Shown here piece after piece: positions 27,612-37,342 of a DNA stretch of 64,000 nucleotides. Under the pieces are notes generated by a model. That model saw nothing but the letters and a program-made list of their open reading frames with translations, ran no database searches and was not told the DNA's origin. The DNA lies in assembly GCA_016192035.1 (NCBI GenBank), contig JACPUW010000030.1, positions 194,322 through 258,321 of the forward strand, written 5' to 3'. How positions within the stretch are numbered: the stretch's first letter is position 1; each line of letters begins with the position of its first letter. The DNA is from Bacteroidota bacterium. Lineage in GTDB: Bacteria > Bacteroidota > Bacteroidia > CAILMK01 > JACPUW01. The position numbers were made by a program, and so were the translations under genes.

Positions 27612-30512
27612 TCAATTATTGAAACTTACCCCTTCCTTCACCAGTTTCACCGGGTTTAATGACTCTAGGCGCAGGATAAAGGTAATCCTATCCAGTATGC
27701 CTAAGGTGTTGAGAGTTACCAATTCATGTAATTGTTTGGAATACACCAGGGGGACATAGATGCTAAATATATCTTTGGCCAGGGCCAATTCCAAACCTGC
27801 TTCCGCCATCAAGGTATGGTTGGCCAGCTGGTTGTTTACCCTAATAGGGTCGGGTGTATAGGCTACATTGGCATACAGCCTAAAGGGAGTTTTTGGCAAG
27901 GCCATCCCCACATTGGCCGCAAGTAAGTATCGGTTGCTGCCAATTCCAGCAAGCGGTGTGGTCAGGCCACCTTCACTGGGTGCCAGTTGGCGCCACAACA
28001 TGCGGTTTCTGGCCCGCCGATCCAGCATGGTCGCATCTAGCAGGTAATCAAAGCGACCACTCGGGTTGGTCATCCAGAGGGAATATGCTTGGCGTTGTTC
28101 TGGCGCAAAAACAAACCCACCGGCAAATAGCCTAAACCGTATGTCTTTCTTGTGCATATAAGGAAAACTCCCGGTGATTTCCGTCCTTAGCTGTGTAAAC
28201 TCGGCCCCCATGCGCATTGTTGATGTCCATTGCCAGTTAAATACCGCCTTGGTATTGTCAAGTACATAGCCCATGTCTAAGTATCTGTTTATGTAAGAAT
28301 ATGTTAACTGGTCGTTCTGTCCTTTGCTATAAATGTATATTGCCCTGGCCCATACCCATTCTTTTAGGTGGCGGGCTTGGGTAGCCTGCCACTCATACCG
28401 CAGGTGGAGCTGTACCCGCTTTTGCTGCTGATAAGCGTAGGAGTGTTGAATAGGATTGTCCCTAGTAATTAAGCTAAAAGCCAGGCTATTTATAGATGCC
28501 GAAAGGGCATGTCGCCTACCGGGGGTATGCCAAAACCAATTGCGCTGCAAATTGGCCAACCAATTGATTATTTCACTTTTTAGGCCGAACATGGGTGCCA
28601 ATTGATATTCCCATTTGGGCTGGGGCAGCAAGGGGTTGAGTATGGCAAGTCCGGGCATGAAGCCATCGCTGGTGTTCAGTCCCACAAATGGCGCCAGTAC
28701 CACACGTCGCTCCCCAGGTTTTTCTGTTGGGGCGTATAACTTTATTTTCAGTGGTTTCCCCCGGTCAAGGAATGCCGTATTCCGCTGCACATTGTCCTCA
28801 AGCACGGCCAATCGGTGGTTGATCAAAACCTGCTCCACGCCAGGCCCTGTTGCCAGCAGGGTGTCGCCTTCACAGCCCTCCACCCAAAAACCGCGGACTC
28901 CAAGGCCGTCATAGTCGGTAAACGATACATGGAATGGGGCGGTAAGTGCACCTGACTTTTTTATCAATACGGCCGGTTCACCCTGGCCGGTTTTTGCTCT
29001 TTTATCTGCCACATCGTAGTCATACGTGGTATAGGGGCCCAATAGACCGTCAAAGAACCAATCCAAGTCCTTACCCGATACAGACTCAAATGTACTCTTA
29101 ACATCTTGTGGGCCTGGGTGTTTATGCTTCCACCGTCCAAAATATCGGTGCAGGCAAGAATCCATGGTTTCCTTGCCCAAATACGCCTCCAAAAATGACA
29201 GGTGCTTTGCCGTTTTGTTATATACGCTTAGGCCATAGTTCACATTGTCATAGTCATTAGAGTGTTGACTGCAAGCCATGTCCAGGCGCTGCCGGTTAAA
29301 ATGGGATAGCCAAATGCTGTTGAGCTTATCATAGCTGCTTATACCGCTATATTCATAGAAGCGGTTCTCTACATACGTGTTAAATCCTTCGTCAAGGTAC
29401 GGCCAGCGCCGTTCATTTGAAGCCAACATGCCCTGAAACCAGTTGTGTCCCACCTCATGCATGATCACGCGTTCCAGCATGGACGATCGCGCGTTGACTA
29501 TGGTAATGGTAGGGTACTCCATTCCTTCGCCGGCACTAATGGGGCCACCCACCGCGCTCACATTGTCATAAGGATAGGGTCCCACCACACGGGAATAATG
29601 TGCCACGGCCTGGGACACATAGTCCACCCCATCCAACCACTGGCTTATGCCTTTTTCATAAAAAACCCATGCCCGTACCTGCTTGCCGCTGGGCAGGGTG
29701 ATGTCTTCAAAGTCCACCGTAAAATCGGGATTGGCAAACCAAGCAAAATCATGTACCATATCTTGGTGGTAATGAAGGGTCTTTTTTGAACCCATTCGTG
29801 ATGGTGGGTTGCCGCCTTCTTTCAACTGTGCCAACCAGTGGAGCTCGTCTTCCGTCAGCAGGTTTCCGGTGGCAGCCACCACATATTCGCTTGGCAGGGT
29901 AATAAACACGTCATAACTCCCAAAATCGTTAAAGTACTCTCCCATATCCAGATAAGGCATTCTGTGCCATCCTTTTTCGTCATACTTCACGGCTTTGGGG
30001 TACCATTGGGTCAGGCAGTAATAATTGCCATCATGGCCCAACCTTGAGAATACTTTGGGCAGTTTCAATGAAAAAGTAGCCGTTACCACTACCTGGCCAC
30101 CACCCTGAACCGGATCCGGCAATTTAAGGCCCACTATTTCGCCCGCAGGGTCTAGGGCAGCGTGTGGCACTGTTTGGCCGTCCACCATAAACCCAATGGC
30201 GGTATATCTGCCCATATCCCCGGCCTTGGCAAACCGGAATTCCATCTTCCCCAATCGATCGGCCTGGCGGCCAAAGGGGCTCGTTTTGTCGCCATAGGCA
30301 TTGGCCCATAGGTGGAAATATAGGGAGTCCAAAGCCACTGGCCCTTGGTTGTGGTAGGTCACCACGGCCTTGCCCACAAGTGTCTTGGCCTTTTCATCCA
30401 GTTCTACATCAATCAGGTAGTCCACCTGCTGCTGCCAGGCTTGGCCGCATACTGTGGAAAGATTGGTCAACACAATAACCAAGGTGAGTCCTAGTATCGA
30501 ATTCGCGCTCAT
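27612..30512 (-). CDS. M1-family zinc metallopeptidase (aminopeptidase N-like), secreted
   Basis: Secreted protein of 966 residues. ATG 30512 gives a signal peptide (ILGLTLVIVLTNLSTVCGQ); an earlier frame start at 30560 would overlap the promoter. The N-terminal beta domain is followed by the gluzincin active site HEVGHNWFQGM near residue 352, with the downstream zinc-ligand Glu in YLDEGFNTYVENRFYE. The substrate-site motif is GGPISAGEGMEYP, where family members usually have GAMEN-like sequence. The last 350 residues are aromatic, strand-rich and end in FN-type beta-strands, suggesting a barrel or beta-domain tail unusual for M1 enzymes but seen in Bacteroidota. It probably trims peptides outside the cytoplasm. 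Divergent from the TPR gene. Confidence 0.92.
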   Translation of the reverse strand: MSANSILGLTLVIVLTNLSTVCGQAWQQQVDYLIDVELDEKAKTLVGKAVVTYHNQGPVALDSLYFHLWANAYGDKTSPFGRQADRLGKMEFRFAKAGDMGRYTAIGFMVDGQTVPHAALDPAGEIVGLKLPDPVQGGGQVVVTATFSLKLPKVFSRLGHDGNYYCLTQWYPKAVKYDEKGWHRMPYLDMGEYFNDFGSYDVFITLPSEYVVAATGNLLTEDELHWLAQLKEGGNPPSRMGSKKTLHYHQDMVHDFAWFANPDFTVDFEDITLPSGKQVRAWVFYEKGISQWLDGVDYVSQAVAHYSRVVGPYPYDNVSAVGGPISAGEGMEYPTITIVNARSSMLERVIMHEVGHNWFQGMLASNERRWPYLDEGFNTYVENRFYEYSGISSYDKLNSIWLSHFNRQRLDMACSQHSNDYDNVNYGLSVYNKTAKHLSFLEAYLGKETMDSCLHRYFGRWKHKHPGPQDVKSTFESVSGKDLDWFFDGLLGPYTTYDYDVADKRAKTGQGEPAVLIKKSGALTAPFHVSFTDYDGLGVRGFWVEGCEGDTLLATGPGVEQVLINHRLAVLEDNVQRNTAFLDRGKPLKIKLYAPTEKPGERRVVLAPFVGLNTSDGFMPGLAILNPLLPQPKWEYQLAPMFGLKSEIINWLANLQRNWFWHTPGRRHALSASINSLAFSLITRDNPIQHSYAYQQQKRVQLHLRYEWQATQARHLKEWVWARAIYIYSKGQNDQLTYSYINRYLDMGYVLDNTKAVFNWQWTSTMRMGAEFTQLRTEITGSFPYMHKKDIRFRLFAGGFVFAPEQRQAYSLWMTNPSGRFDYLLDATMLDRRARNRMLWRQLAPSEGGLTTPLAGIGSNRYLLAANVGMALPKTPFRLYANVAYTPDPIRVNNQLANHTLMAEAGLELALAKDIFSIYVPLVYSKQLHELVTLNTLGILDRITFILRLESLNPVKLVKEGVSFNN

Positions 30513-30537
30513 GGTAAGGATTACTCGCGTGGGCAGG

Positions 30538-30545
30538 CAAAAGTA
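30538..30545 (-). promoter_or_regulatory. -7 box (TACTTTTG) for the M1 peptidase gene
   Basis: On the minus strand TACTTTTG fits TAnnTTTG, 26 bases before the ATG at 30512, which supports that start. No TTG lies at the standard spacing. Confidence 0.45.
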
Positions 30546-30560
30546 AATATACCCAACCAC

Positions 30561-30568
30561 TACATTTG
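30561..30568 (+). promoter_or_regulatory. -7 box (TACATTTG) for the TPR gene, nearly leaderless
   Basis: TACATTTG matches TAnnTTTG and ends only 6 bases before the ATG at 30575. If used, transcription would start at or just before the start codon. It is back to back with the box for the divergent M1 gene. Confidence 0.4.
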
Positions 30569-30574
30569 CAGCAT

Positions 30575-31969
30575 ATGTTCCAAGGATATGACGACCCTTC
30601 GGGGGAGGAACTGAAAGAATTGGTTAACCAATACGAGAGGCTCATCCAGGACTACAAATCGCCGTTTTTTGATGTAGAACAGTATGAGCAGATCATAGAT
30701 TTCTACCTACAAAACGACCAAGTGGACAAGGCATGTGAAGTGGTGGACATAGCCCTGGCACAGTATCCCTTTGCCACTGGGCTCTTGCTGCAGCAAGCCC
30801 ATATAAAAATTTACGACAACCACCTGGACGACGCCATTGAGATAGCCGAAAGGATCATCTTATTGGAACCGTATAACCCTGATTCATATGTGGTGATGGG
30901 CAATGCCTATGATGAGATGGGCCAGTACGGGCTTGCTATAGCCCAGTACGAGAAGGCATTGGAAATGGATTCCGAAAAGGATGAAATTTACCTGTACATG
31001 GCCTACAGCTATGAAAACAGCGACAACTACGAACAGGCCATACATGTGCTCCAGCTCGCACTGGGCCATAATCCGCATAACCACCAGGTGATGGGTGAAT
31101 TGGCCTTTTGTTGTGGGTTTATCGCAGAAACCGCTTCCATTGAGCGTTTTCTGGAACAGTTCATTGACCAGCACCCATATGAGTTTATGGCATGGCACTG
31201 CCTGGGGGTAGTGGCCATCAACCGTGAGGACTACGATAAAGCCCTGTATTGCTTTGACTATGCTACCATAATTAATGAACAATATATACCTGCCCACCTC
31301 AATATGGGCAATATATATGTGCTTAGGGAGGAGTTTTACTTGGCCATAGATTCTTTCAAGAAAATCTTGGAACTCAGTCCCGACGACATATTCGCCCTGT
31401 GTTACTTGGCCAATTGTTACCGGTTTTTGGACAACACCCGAAAATCAAGGGAGCTGTACAAGAAGGCCTTAAAGGTAGATTCGGGTTTTTCGTTGGCTTG
31501 GCACGGCATGGGGGTTACCTACCAACTGGACGACAACCACAAAATGGCCATTGAGTACATAAAGAAGGCTATTGACATAGACAAGGATGACCATTCATTT
31601 TGGCATTCACTGGGCCAGAGTTACCATATGGAAGGACACCTTGATGAGGCATATGAGGCCTTTCAGCGGTCACTTGATCTGGATGCGCAAAACCCTGAAT
31701 ATGTGCGGTCTTTTGCCATTTACTTGCTTGATTGCGATATGGAAAAGGATGCCAAGGGTTTGGTGGGCGATTGCCTGGAAGAAAATCCCGCCAACCCTGA
31801 CCTGCATTTGCTCATGGCCGGTATCATGCTCAATCAGGGCATGGAGCATGAGGCTGTGTTTCACCTTGTAGAATCTAAAGACCTTAATGAAAACGCCTGG
31901 GATAGTTTTAAAGACCTATTTCCACACCACCATAACCACCCCTTGGTGTGTGAGATATTCAATCTTTGA
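30575..31969 (+). CDS. tetratricopeptide-repeat protein
   Basis: Cytoplasmic protein of 464 residues made almost wholly of TPR helix pairs, about eleven copies from residue 45 on. Clear examples are PDSYVVMGNAYDEMGQYGLA, DEIYLYMAYSYENSDNYEQA, IPAHLNMGNIYVLREEFYLA and SFWHSLGQSYHMEGHLDEAY. No signal peptide is present. Such solenoids bind partner proteins; no enzymatic domain is seen. ATG 30575 was chosen over the TTG at 30566. A phosphosulfolactate synthase-like gene follows after 9 bases and a PPIase gene after another 9, forming a three-gene operon. Confidence 0.9.
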   Translation: MFQGYDDPSGEELKELVNQYERLIQDYKSPFFDVEQYEQIIDFYLQNDQVDKACEVVDIALAQYPFATGLLLQQAHIKIYDNHLDDAIEIAERIILLEPYNPDSYVVMGNAYDEMGQYGLAIAQYEKALEMDSEKDEIYLYMAYSYENSDNYEQAIHVLQLALGHNPHNHQVMGELAFCCGFIAETASIERFLEQFIDQHPYEFMAWHCLGVVAINREDYDKALYCFDYATIINEQYIPAHLNMGNIYVLREEFYLAIDSFKKILELSPDDIFALCYLANCYRFLDNTRKSRELYKKALKVDSGFSLAWHGMGVTYQLDDNHKMAIEYIKKAIDIDKDDHSFWHSLGQSYHMEGHLDEAYEAFQRSLDLDAQNPEYVRSFAIYLLDCDMEKDAKGLVGDCLEENPANPDLHLLMAGIMLNQGMEHEAVFHLVESKDLNENAWDSFKDLFPHHHNHPLVCEIFNL

Positions 31970-31978
31970 CCAAATAGC

Positions 31979-32740
31979 ATGAATTTCAATTTAAACAGTT
32001 TGCCTACGCGGAGCCAAAAACCGCGAGAGAATGGCCTTACCATGGTCATGGACAAGGGGCTTAGCCTGCGTCAAACAGAAGATTTCCTTTCCATGTGCCA
32101 CCCCCTGGTTGACCTGGTCAAGTTTGGCTTTGGCACCTCAGTGGTAAGCCCTTATTTGCGCGAAAAACTGGATCTATACCGCCAGGCCAATGTGAAGACC
32201 TATTTTGGCGGTACCCTTTTCGAATTGTTCGTGGCCAGGGGGCAATTTACCGATTACCAAAAGGTATTGGATGAGTACCAAATGGAGTACGTGGAAGTGT
32301 CAGATGGATCCATGCACATGGAACACGGTGATAAATGCAAGTACATAGCCCAGTTGGCAAAAGATAGAAAAGTGCTTTCAGAAGTAGGTTCTAAGGATGC
32401 CAATGTCATTATTCCGCCATATAAATGGATAAAACTTATGCGGGCCGAAATGGAAGCCGGCAGCTGGAAAGTGATAGCCGAAGCCCGCGAAAGCGGCACT
32501 GCAGGCATTTTCCGGGGTTCGGGCGAGGTACGCAGCGGGCTCATTGATGAAATACTCACAGAGATACCTTCTGAAAACATTATTTGGGAAGCCCCCCAAA
32601 AGGGACAACAAGTTTGGTTCATTAAGCTCCTAGGTGCCAACGCAAACTTGGGAAATATTCCTGTGGAAGAAGCAATTCCCCTTGAAACCCTTCGCTTGGG
32701 GCTGAGAGGAGATACCTTTGACCTTTTCCTAGGCCAATAA
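31979..32740 (+). CDS. phosphosulfolactate synthase-like protein (ComA family)
   Basis: TIM-barrel protein of 253 residues of the ComA family, whose archaeal members join sulfite and phosphoenolpyruvate to make (2R)-phospho-3-sulfolactate, the first step of one coenzyme M route. Supporting blocks are HPLVDLVKFGFGTSVVS, VKTYFGGTLFELFVARGQ, VEVSDGSMHM, VLSEVGSKD (active-site lysine region) and GIFRGSGEVRSGLI, with length as in the family. Bacteroidota do not make coenzyme M for methanogenesis, so the product here is unclear: a sulfonate precursor, or another reaction. Neighbouring genes (TPR, PPIase) give no pathway clue. No other coenzyme M gene is in view. Confidence 0.85.
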   Translation: MNFNLNSLPTRSQKPRENGLTMVMDKGLSLRQTEDFLSMCHPLVDLVKFGFGTSVVSPYLREKLDLYRQANVKTYFGGTLFELFVARGQFTDYQKVLDEYQMEYVEVSDGSMHMEHGDKCKYIAQLAKDRKVLSEVGSKDANVIIPPYKWIKLMRAEMEAGSWKVIAEARESGTAGIFRGSGEVRSGLIDEILTEIPSENIIWEAPQKGQQVWFIKLLGANANLGNIPVEEAIPLETLRLGLRGDTFDLFLGQ

Positions 32741-32749
32741 ATCATTAAT

Positions 32750-33796
32750 ATGAAACAAGTTTTCCTTAAAAAGTGGCTTGCACTGCCCGTTCTATTGTTG
32801 GTAGTAAGCGCTTCACAATGTTCTAATTCCAATAGCAAATCAAAACCAACTTTTAACGTGACTGAAGACGGGCTTTACGCCGAAATCCAAACCAACAAAG
32901 GCAACATACTTGCTGAACTGTTTATGGGCCAAACGCCACTTACGGTAACCAATTTTGTGGGACTGGCCCAAGGGACCATAAACAATAATGTGAAAAAACC
33001 TGGTCAACCCTACTATGATGGCCTTAAGTTTCATAGGGTTATTAAGGATTTTATGGTCCAGGGCGGCGACCCCACCGGCACCGGTAGTGGCGGGCCAGGG
33101 TATAAATTTCCCGATGAAATATTGCCAGGTGAGCTCACTCATGATGGCCCCGGTATTCTGTCAATGGCCAACTCAGGCCCACATACCAATGGCAGCCAAT
33201 TTTTTATCACACATACGGCTACGCCGTGGCTCAATGGAGTACACACGGTTTTTGGAAAGGTGCTGCAAGGGCAAGATGTGGTAGATGCCATACAACAGGG
33301 AGATAGCATTATCCATGTGCTGATAATACGCAAAGGTGTGGATGCCGAAGGGTTTACTGCCGACAACGCCGCCTTTGAAGCCCTAAAGGCGGACGCAAAG
33401 TCTGCCAATGAGGCGCGGTATAAGGCCTACATGAAAACCCTGGCCACAAACATGGCAAATGGGGCTGAGGTGGGCGAAACAGGAAACGGGCTGTACTACA
33501 TCATTCAAAAGGAAGGTTCTGGTGCCAAACCTACCAGAGGCCAGACCGTTACCGCTAAGTATCACGGAAAGTTTGATGATGGGAGGACCTTTGACCAAGG
33601 CGAATACAGTTTTGAGCTGGAGACCGGCAGCGTCATTGAAGGCTGGCATCTTGGCTTTGCCCAATTGAGCAAAGGCAGCTCGGCTACCTTACTCATTCCC
33701 TATTGGTACGGATACGGGGAGCGTTCGCAGTTCAATGGGCAGATGCCCGGCAGGTCCATCTTGATATTTGATGTCGAATTGGTTGACATTAAGTAG
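32750..33796 (+). CDS. dual immunophilin: cyclophilin-FKBP fusion lipoprotein (peptidyl-prolyl isomerase)
   Basis: Lipoprotein of 348 residues with lipobox SASQC (Cys24). Residues about 40-197 are a cyclophilin domain: [19 protein letters not shown] holds the catalytic Arg, with [23 protein letters not shown] downstream. A charged linker (about 198-240) leads to an FKBP domain at about 245-348: [34 protein letters not shown] and [11 protein letters not shown]. Both isomerase folds in one chain make this a dual-family immunophilin, a form reported in Flavobacterium and a few other lineages. It should help fold exported proteins while anchored in the envelope. Third gene of the TPR-comA-like operon. 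Confidence 0.92.
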   Translation: MKQVFLKKWLALPVLLLVVSASQCSNSNSKSKPTFNVTEDGLYAEIQTNKGNILAELFMGQTPLTVTNFVGLAQGTINNNVKKPGQPYYDGLKFHRVIKDFMVQGGDPTGTGSGGPGYKFPDEILPGELTHDGPGILSMANSGPHTNGSQFFITHTATPWLNGVHTVFGKVLQGQDVVDAIQQGDSIIHVLIIRKGVDAEGFTADNAAFEALKADAKSANEARYKAYMKTLATNMANGAEVGETGNGLYYIIQKEGSGAKPTRGQTVTAKYHGKFDDGRTFDQGEYSFELETGSVIEGWHLGFAQLSKGSSATLLIPYWYGYGERSQFNGQMPGRSILIFDVELVDIK

Positions 33797-34022
33797 CGCC
33801 CAAGGCTTAAGTTGACTTTTCCCGGTCTTTTGTAGTAAAAGCCAGGCCGTTGTGCGGGAGTTTAATGGGGTCTCGTGCATAGGCTTTTCATAAATGTTGT
33901 GCGGCTAATTGGCAACATGTGGACATTTTAGTCTGCCTGGCAGGGCGACCTAAGCACGGCCTTCCCTACCTTTTCCTCACGGTATTACCATAAGGTTATG
34001 CCGGTACAAATTGCCCAAACGA

Positions 34023-35360
34023 ATGCCCGCAAAGAGGAAGGTAACCAAAATTTTTGTCCTAGACACGTCGGTAATCCTGCACGATGCCAACGCCATTGTA
34101 AGTTTTCAGGAGCATGACGTGGCCTTGCCCATTACGGTACTGGAAGAAATTGACAATTTCAAGAAAGGAAATGATGTAAAGAACTTCAACGCCAGGCAGT
34201 TTATCCGCATTATTGACGAATTGGCAGGTGAGTTTAGCCTACAGCAGTGGATACCGCTGGGCGACAAGACCAGGGGATCGTTTACCGTGGTGATGAATGA
34301 AAACGAGGCCAAAAAAGACCTCAGTTCCATTTTTGGTCAGAACAAGGCCGACCACCAAATATTGAGTGCCGCGCTCACCGTTAAATCGCGCTATCCCAAC
34401 CGCCAGGTTATCCTTATCACCAAGGACATAAACCTGCGGCTAAAAGCTAAAGCCCTTGATTTGCTGGCCGAAGACTTTAATACTGACAAAATCAGTGATA
34501 TAGATACCCTAAACAAGGGCTGGAGCCTAATTGATGGAGTAGAAGAAAAGGTGGTGAACGAGCTATATGAAAAGGGCTTCGTTACCCCCTACATGGCAGG
34601 TATCAAATCGCCGCGCAAGAACCAGTATTTCGTGTTTAGAAACGGACGAAAATCTGCTATGGCGTTTTATAATCCGCTATCAATGAATATAGAGCGGGTA
34701 GAAAAAACAGCGGCTTACGGCATCCAGCCCAGGAACGCAGAACAGGTATTTGCCATGCATGCGGTGCTAAACCCTAATGTGAAACTGGTGAGCCTACAAG
34801 GGGTGGCGGGCACGGGCAAGACGCTCCTGGCACTGGCGGGTGCCATAGAACAGAAGAAGGAGTACCGCCAAATATTTATCGCGCGGCCTATAGTACCACT
34901 GTCCAACAAGGATATAGGGTATTTGCCCGGTGATATCAAGTCAAAGCTGAACCCCTATATGGAGCCACTTTGGGACAACTTAAAGTTTATCCAGAGCCAG
35001 TACAACGAGACCGATTCGCGGTACCAAAAAATTGCGCAAATGGTGGAATCTGAAAAAATCCTCATACAGCCACTGGCCTACATAAGGGGTAGAAGCCTGT
35101 CAAACATTATGTTTATAGTGGATGAAGCCCAAAACCTTACGCCACATGAAATCAAAACGGTCATTACCCGGGCAGGGGAGAACACCAAGATCATTTTCAC
35201 GGGCGACGTACGTCAAATCGACACACCCTATCTGGACGCACAGAGCAACGGCCTGTCATACATGATTGACAAAATAGGGCAACACGACTTGTATGCCCAT
35301 ATCACGCTGGAAAAGGGTGAGCGCTCAGAATTGGCCAATTTGGCCAACGAACTCTTGTAA
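34023..35360 (+). CDS. PhoH-family ATPase with N-terminal PIN domain
   Basis: Protein of 445 residues. Residues about 10-150 are a PIN-type nuclease domain (KIFVLDTSVILHDANAI, VLEEIDNFKKG, KADHQILSAAL and VILITKDINLRLKA hold the acidic metal residues). The C-terminal half is the PhoH P-loop ATPase: VAGTGKTLLALAGA (Walker A), NIMFIVDEAQNLTPHEIK (Walker B) and TKIIFTGDVRQID. PIN-PhoH proteins are thought to be RNA helicase-ribonucleases; the RNA target is unknown. ATG 34023 follows a TTG-started extension of four codons that is less likely. The 226-base spacer to the PPIase gene shows no clear signal. aspS follows after 60 bases with its own promoter box. Confidence 0.93.
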   Translation: MPAKRKVTKIFVLDTSVILHDANAIVSFQEHDVALPITVLEEIDNFKKGNDVKNFNARQFIRIIDELAGEFSLQQWIPLGDKTRGSFTVVMNENEAKKDLSSIFGQNKADHQILSAALTVKSRYPNRQVILITKDINLRLKAKALDLLAEDFNTDKISDIDTLNKGWSLIDGVEEKVVNELYEKGFVTPYMAGIKSPRKNQYFVFRNGRKSAMAFYNPLSMNIERVEKTAAYGIQPRNAEQVFAMHAVLNPNVKLVSLQGVAGTGKTLLALAGAIEQKKEYRQIFIARPIVPLSNKDIGYLPGDIKSKLNPYMEPLWDNLKFIQSQYNETDSRYQKIAQMVESEKILIQPLAYIRGRSLSNIMFIVDEAQNLTPHEIKTVITRAGENTKIIFTGDVRQIDTPYLDAQSNGLSYMIDKIGQHDLYAHITLEKGERSELANLANELL

Positions 35361-35386
35361 TGCAGACCTGCGCCTAAGGGGCGTAC

Positions 35387-35394
35387 TACCTTTG
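35387..35394 (+). promoter_or_regulatory. -7 box (TACCTTTG) upstream of aspS
   Basis: TACCTTTG is an exact TAnnTTTG match 26 bases before the aspS ATG. The nearest upstream TTG (35355) is too far for a standard -33 box. Confidence 0.5.
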
Positions 35395-35420
35395 CCTTAC
35401 CTTTATCAATACACTGTTTT

Positions 35421-37181
35421 ATGTTGTATAGAACCCTTATGTGTGGCCATTTGCGCCCACAGCATGTCAATCAGGAAGTAGTGCTCAGTGGATGGGTGCA
35501 GCGCATCCGCGACAAAGGACACTTTGTGTGGGTGATGCTCCGCGACAAAACCGGCGAAACCCAGCTGGTGTTTGAAGAAGGTGTTTCAGATCCTGCTCTT
35601 ATACTGGCTGCCAAGGCCTTGGGACGCGAATTTGTGGTGCGGATAGTGGGTCAGGTGATCATGCGCGAATCTCCTAACCACCAGCTTACCACGGGTGAAG
35701 TGGAAGTAAGGGTACGGTTGCTTGAAATCTTGAACCCATCTGATTTGCCTCCTTTTACCATAGAAACAGACACCGATGGGGGGGAAGAGCTGCGCATGCA
35801 ATACCGGTTTCTCGATTTGCGCCGCAAGCCCGTACACCAGGCCATGCTGCTTAGGCACAGGGCTCTTCAGTTTGTGCGTAACTACTTGTCAGATAAGGAT
35901 TTTACTGAAATAGAAACGCCTTTCCTTATCAAGTCAACACCAGAAGGGGCTAGGGACTTTATAGTTCCTTCAAGGCTCCACCCAGGTACTTTCTATGCCC
36001 TGCCGCAGTCACCCCAAACCTTTAAGCAACTGCTCATGGTTTCGGGATTTGATAAGTATTTTCAAATAGTAAAATGCTTTAGGGATGAAGACTTTAGGGC
36101 AGATCGCCAACCTGAATTCACCCAAATTGACTGTGAAATGTCTTTTGTGGATGAAAAGGAAATCATGAATGTTTTCACGGGCATGGTAAAAGGGCTTTTC
36201 CAACATATACTGGGGGTTGACCTTGGGGAGTTTCCTATACTGACCTACCAAGAGGCCATGTCTCGCTATGGCTCTGATAGGCCCGACCTGCGTTTTGGGA
36301 TGGAAATCGTTAATCTTCTGCCTATGGTTCAAAATATTGATTTTGTCCCGTTTGTGGAGTCCATACAAGGAGGCGGCACGGTAGCGGGAATAGTGGTGCC
36401 GGGTGGGGCAGCCTACTCAAGAAAATGGATGGATGAACTCACGGAATGGGTAAAGAGCCCCAGGTTTGGCATGAAAGGCCTGGCATGGCTCAAAGTACAT
36501 GAGGATGGTACAACCAAATCGTCTTTTGATAAGGTTGCGGATGAAAATACGCGAAAGGAGATGGCGGCGGCAGCGGGCGTTGGGCCAAATGACATGCTAC
36601 TCATACTGGCTGGGGCGGGAAATAGGGTGGCAACTGCCCTGGGTGAGCTGCGCTTGCGCATGGGCAAAGAGCTCAATTTGAGAAATAAAGATGTGTTTGC
36701 CCCATGTTGGGTCGTGGATTTCCCCTTGGTGGATTGGAATGAAGAAGAACAAAGGTTTGATGCGCTCCACCATCCATTTACTGCGCCACATCCTGACGAT
36801 TTGGATATAATAGATAAAGGAACGGCCCGGTCTAGGGCCTATGATATGGTTATCAATGGATGGGAAGTAGGGGGAGGCTCCATACGCATACATGACAATG
36901 CTATGCAACAGCGTATATTCAAGTTACTTGGGATGCATGAAGCCGAATATGAAGCCAAATTTGGGTTTCTGCTTGGTGCCTTACGTTTCGGCGCACCGCC
37001 CCACGGTGGATTGGCATTTGGGTTCGACCGCCTATGTGCCATGCTTGCCGGCACCGAGAGCATTCGGGATGTAATAGCTTTCCCCAAAAACAATGCAGGA
37101 AGGGATACCATGCTTGACGCTCCTTCGGTGGTTGATAATCAATTGCTTAAAGATGCAGGGATTGCATTGTCATCCAAATAG
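35421..37181 (+). CDS. aspS: aspartyl-tRNA synthetase
   Basis: Class IIb synthetase, 586 residues, bacterial type. The N-terminal OB-fold anticodon domain (VLSGWVQRIRDKGHFVWVML) leads into the catalytic core: motif 2 is FRDEDFRADRQPEFTQIDCE, followed by the GAD insertion typical of bacterial AspRS, and motif 3 is GGLAFGFDRLCAMLAG. FPKNNAGRD near the end is family-typical. Whether it also charges tRNA-Asn cannot be told from the sequence. It starts at an ATG 60 bases after phoH. Confidence 0.98.
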   Translation: MLYRTLMCGHLRPQHVNQEVVLSGWVQRIRDKGHFVWVMLRDKTGETQLVFEEGVSDPALILAAKALGREFVVRIVGQVIMRESPNHQLTTGEVEVRVRLLEILNPSDLPPFTIETDTDGGEELRMQYRFLDLRRKPVHQAMLLRHRALQFVRNYLSDKDFTEIETPFLIKSTPEGARDFIVPSRLHPGTFYALPQSPQTFKQLLMVSGFDKYFQIVKCFRDEDFRADRQPEFTQIDCEMSFVDEKEIMNVFTGMVKGLFQHILGVDLGEFPILTYQEAMSRYGSDRPDLRFGMEIVNLLPMVQNIDFVPFVESIQGGGTVAGIVVPGGAAYSRKWMDELTEWVKSPRFGMKGLAWLKVHEDGTTKSSFDKVADENTRKEMAAAAGVGPNDMLLILAGAGNRVATALGELRLRMGKELNLRNKDVFAPCWVVDFPLVDWNEEEQRFDALHHPFTAPHPDDLDIIDKGTARSRAYDMVINGWEVGGGSIRIHDNAMQQRIFKLLGMHEAEYEAKFGFLLGALRFGAPPHGGLAFGFDRLCAMLAGTESIRDVIAFPKNNAGRDTMLDAPSVVDNQLLKDAGIALSSK

Positions 37182-37342
37182 GTGTTTCTACATTTAATTA
37201 AGCCTTTCCCATTCTTGGATGGCTTTTCCACCGTTATCCCCATATTGTGGATTAGGAATCAAGTCGCAGGGTGTTTGTGTCTGCAATATTGTGTTTGGTA
37301 TCATTTTAGACTTTGCAGTACTTCACCTTTTAATGCGTTACT

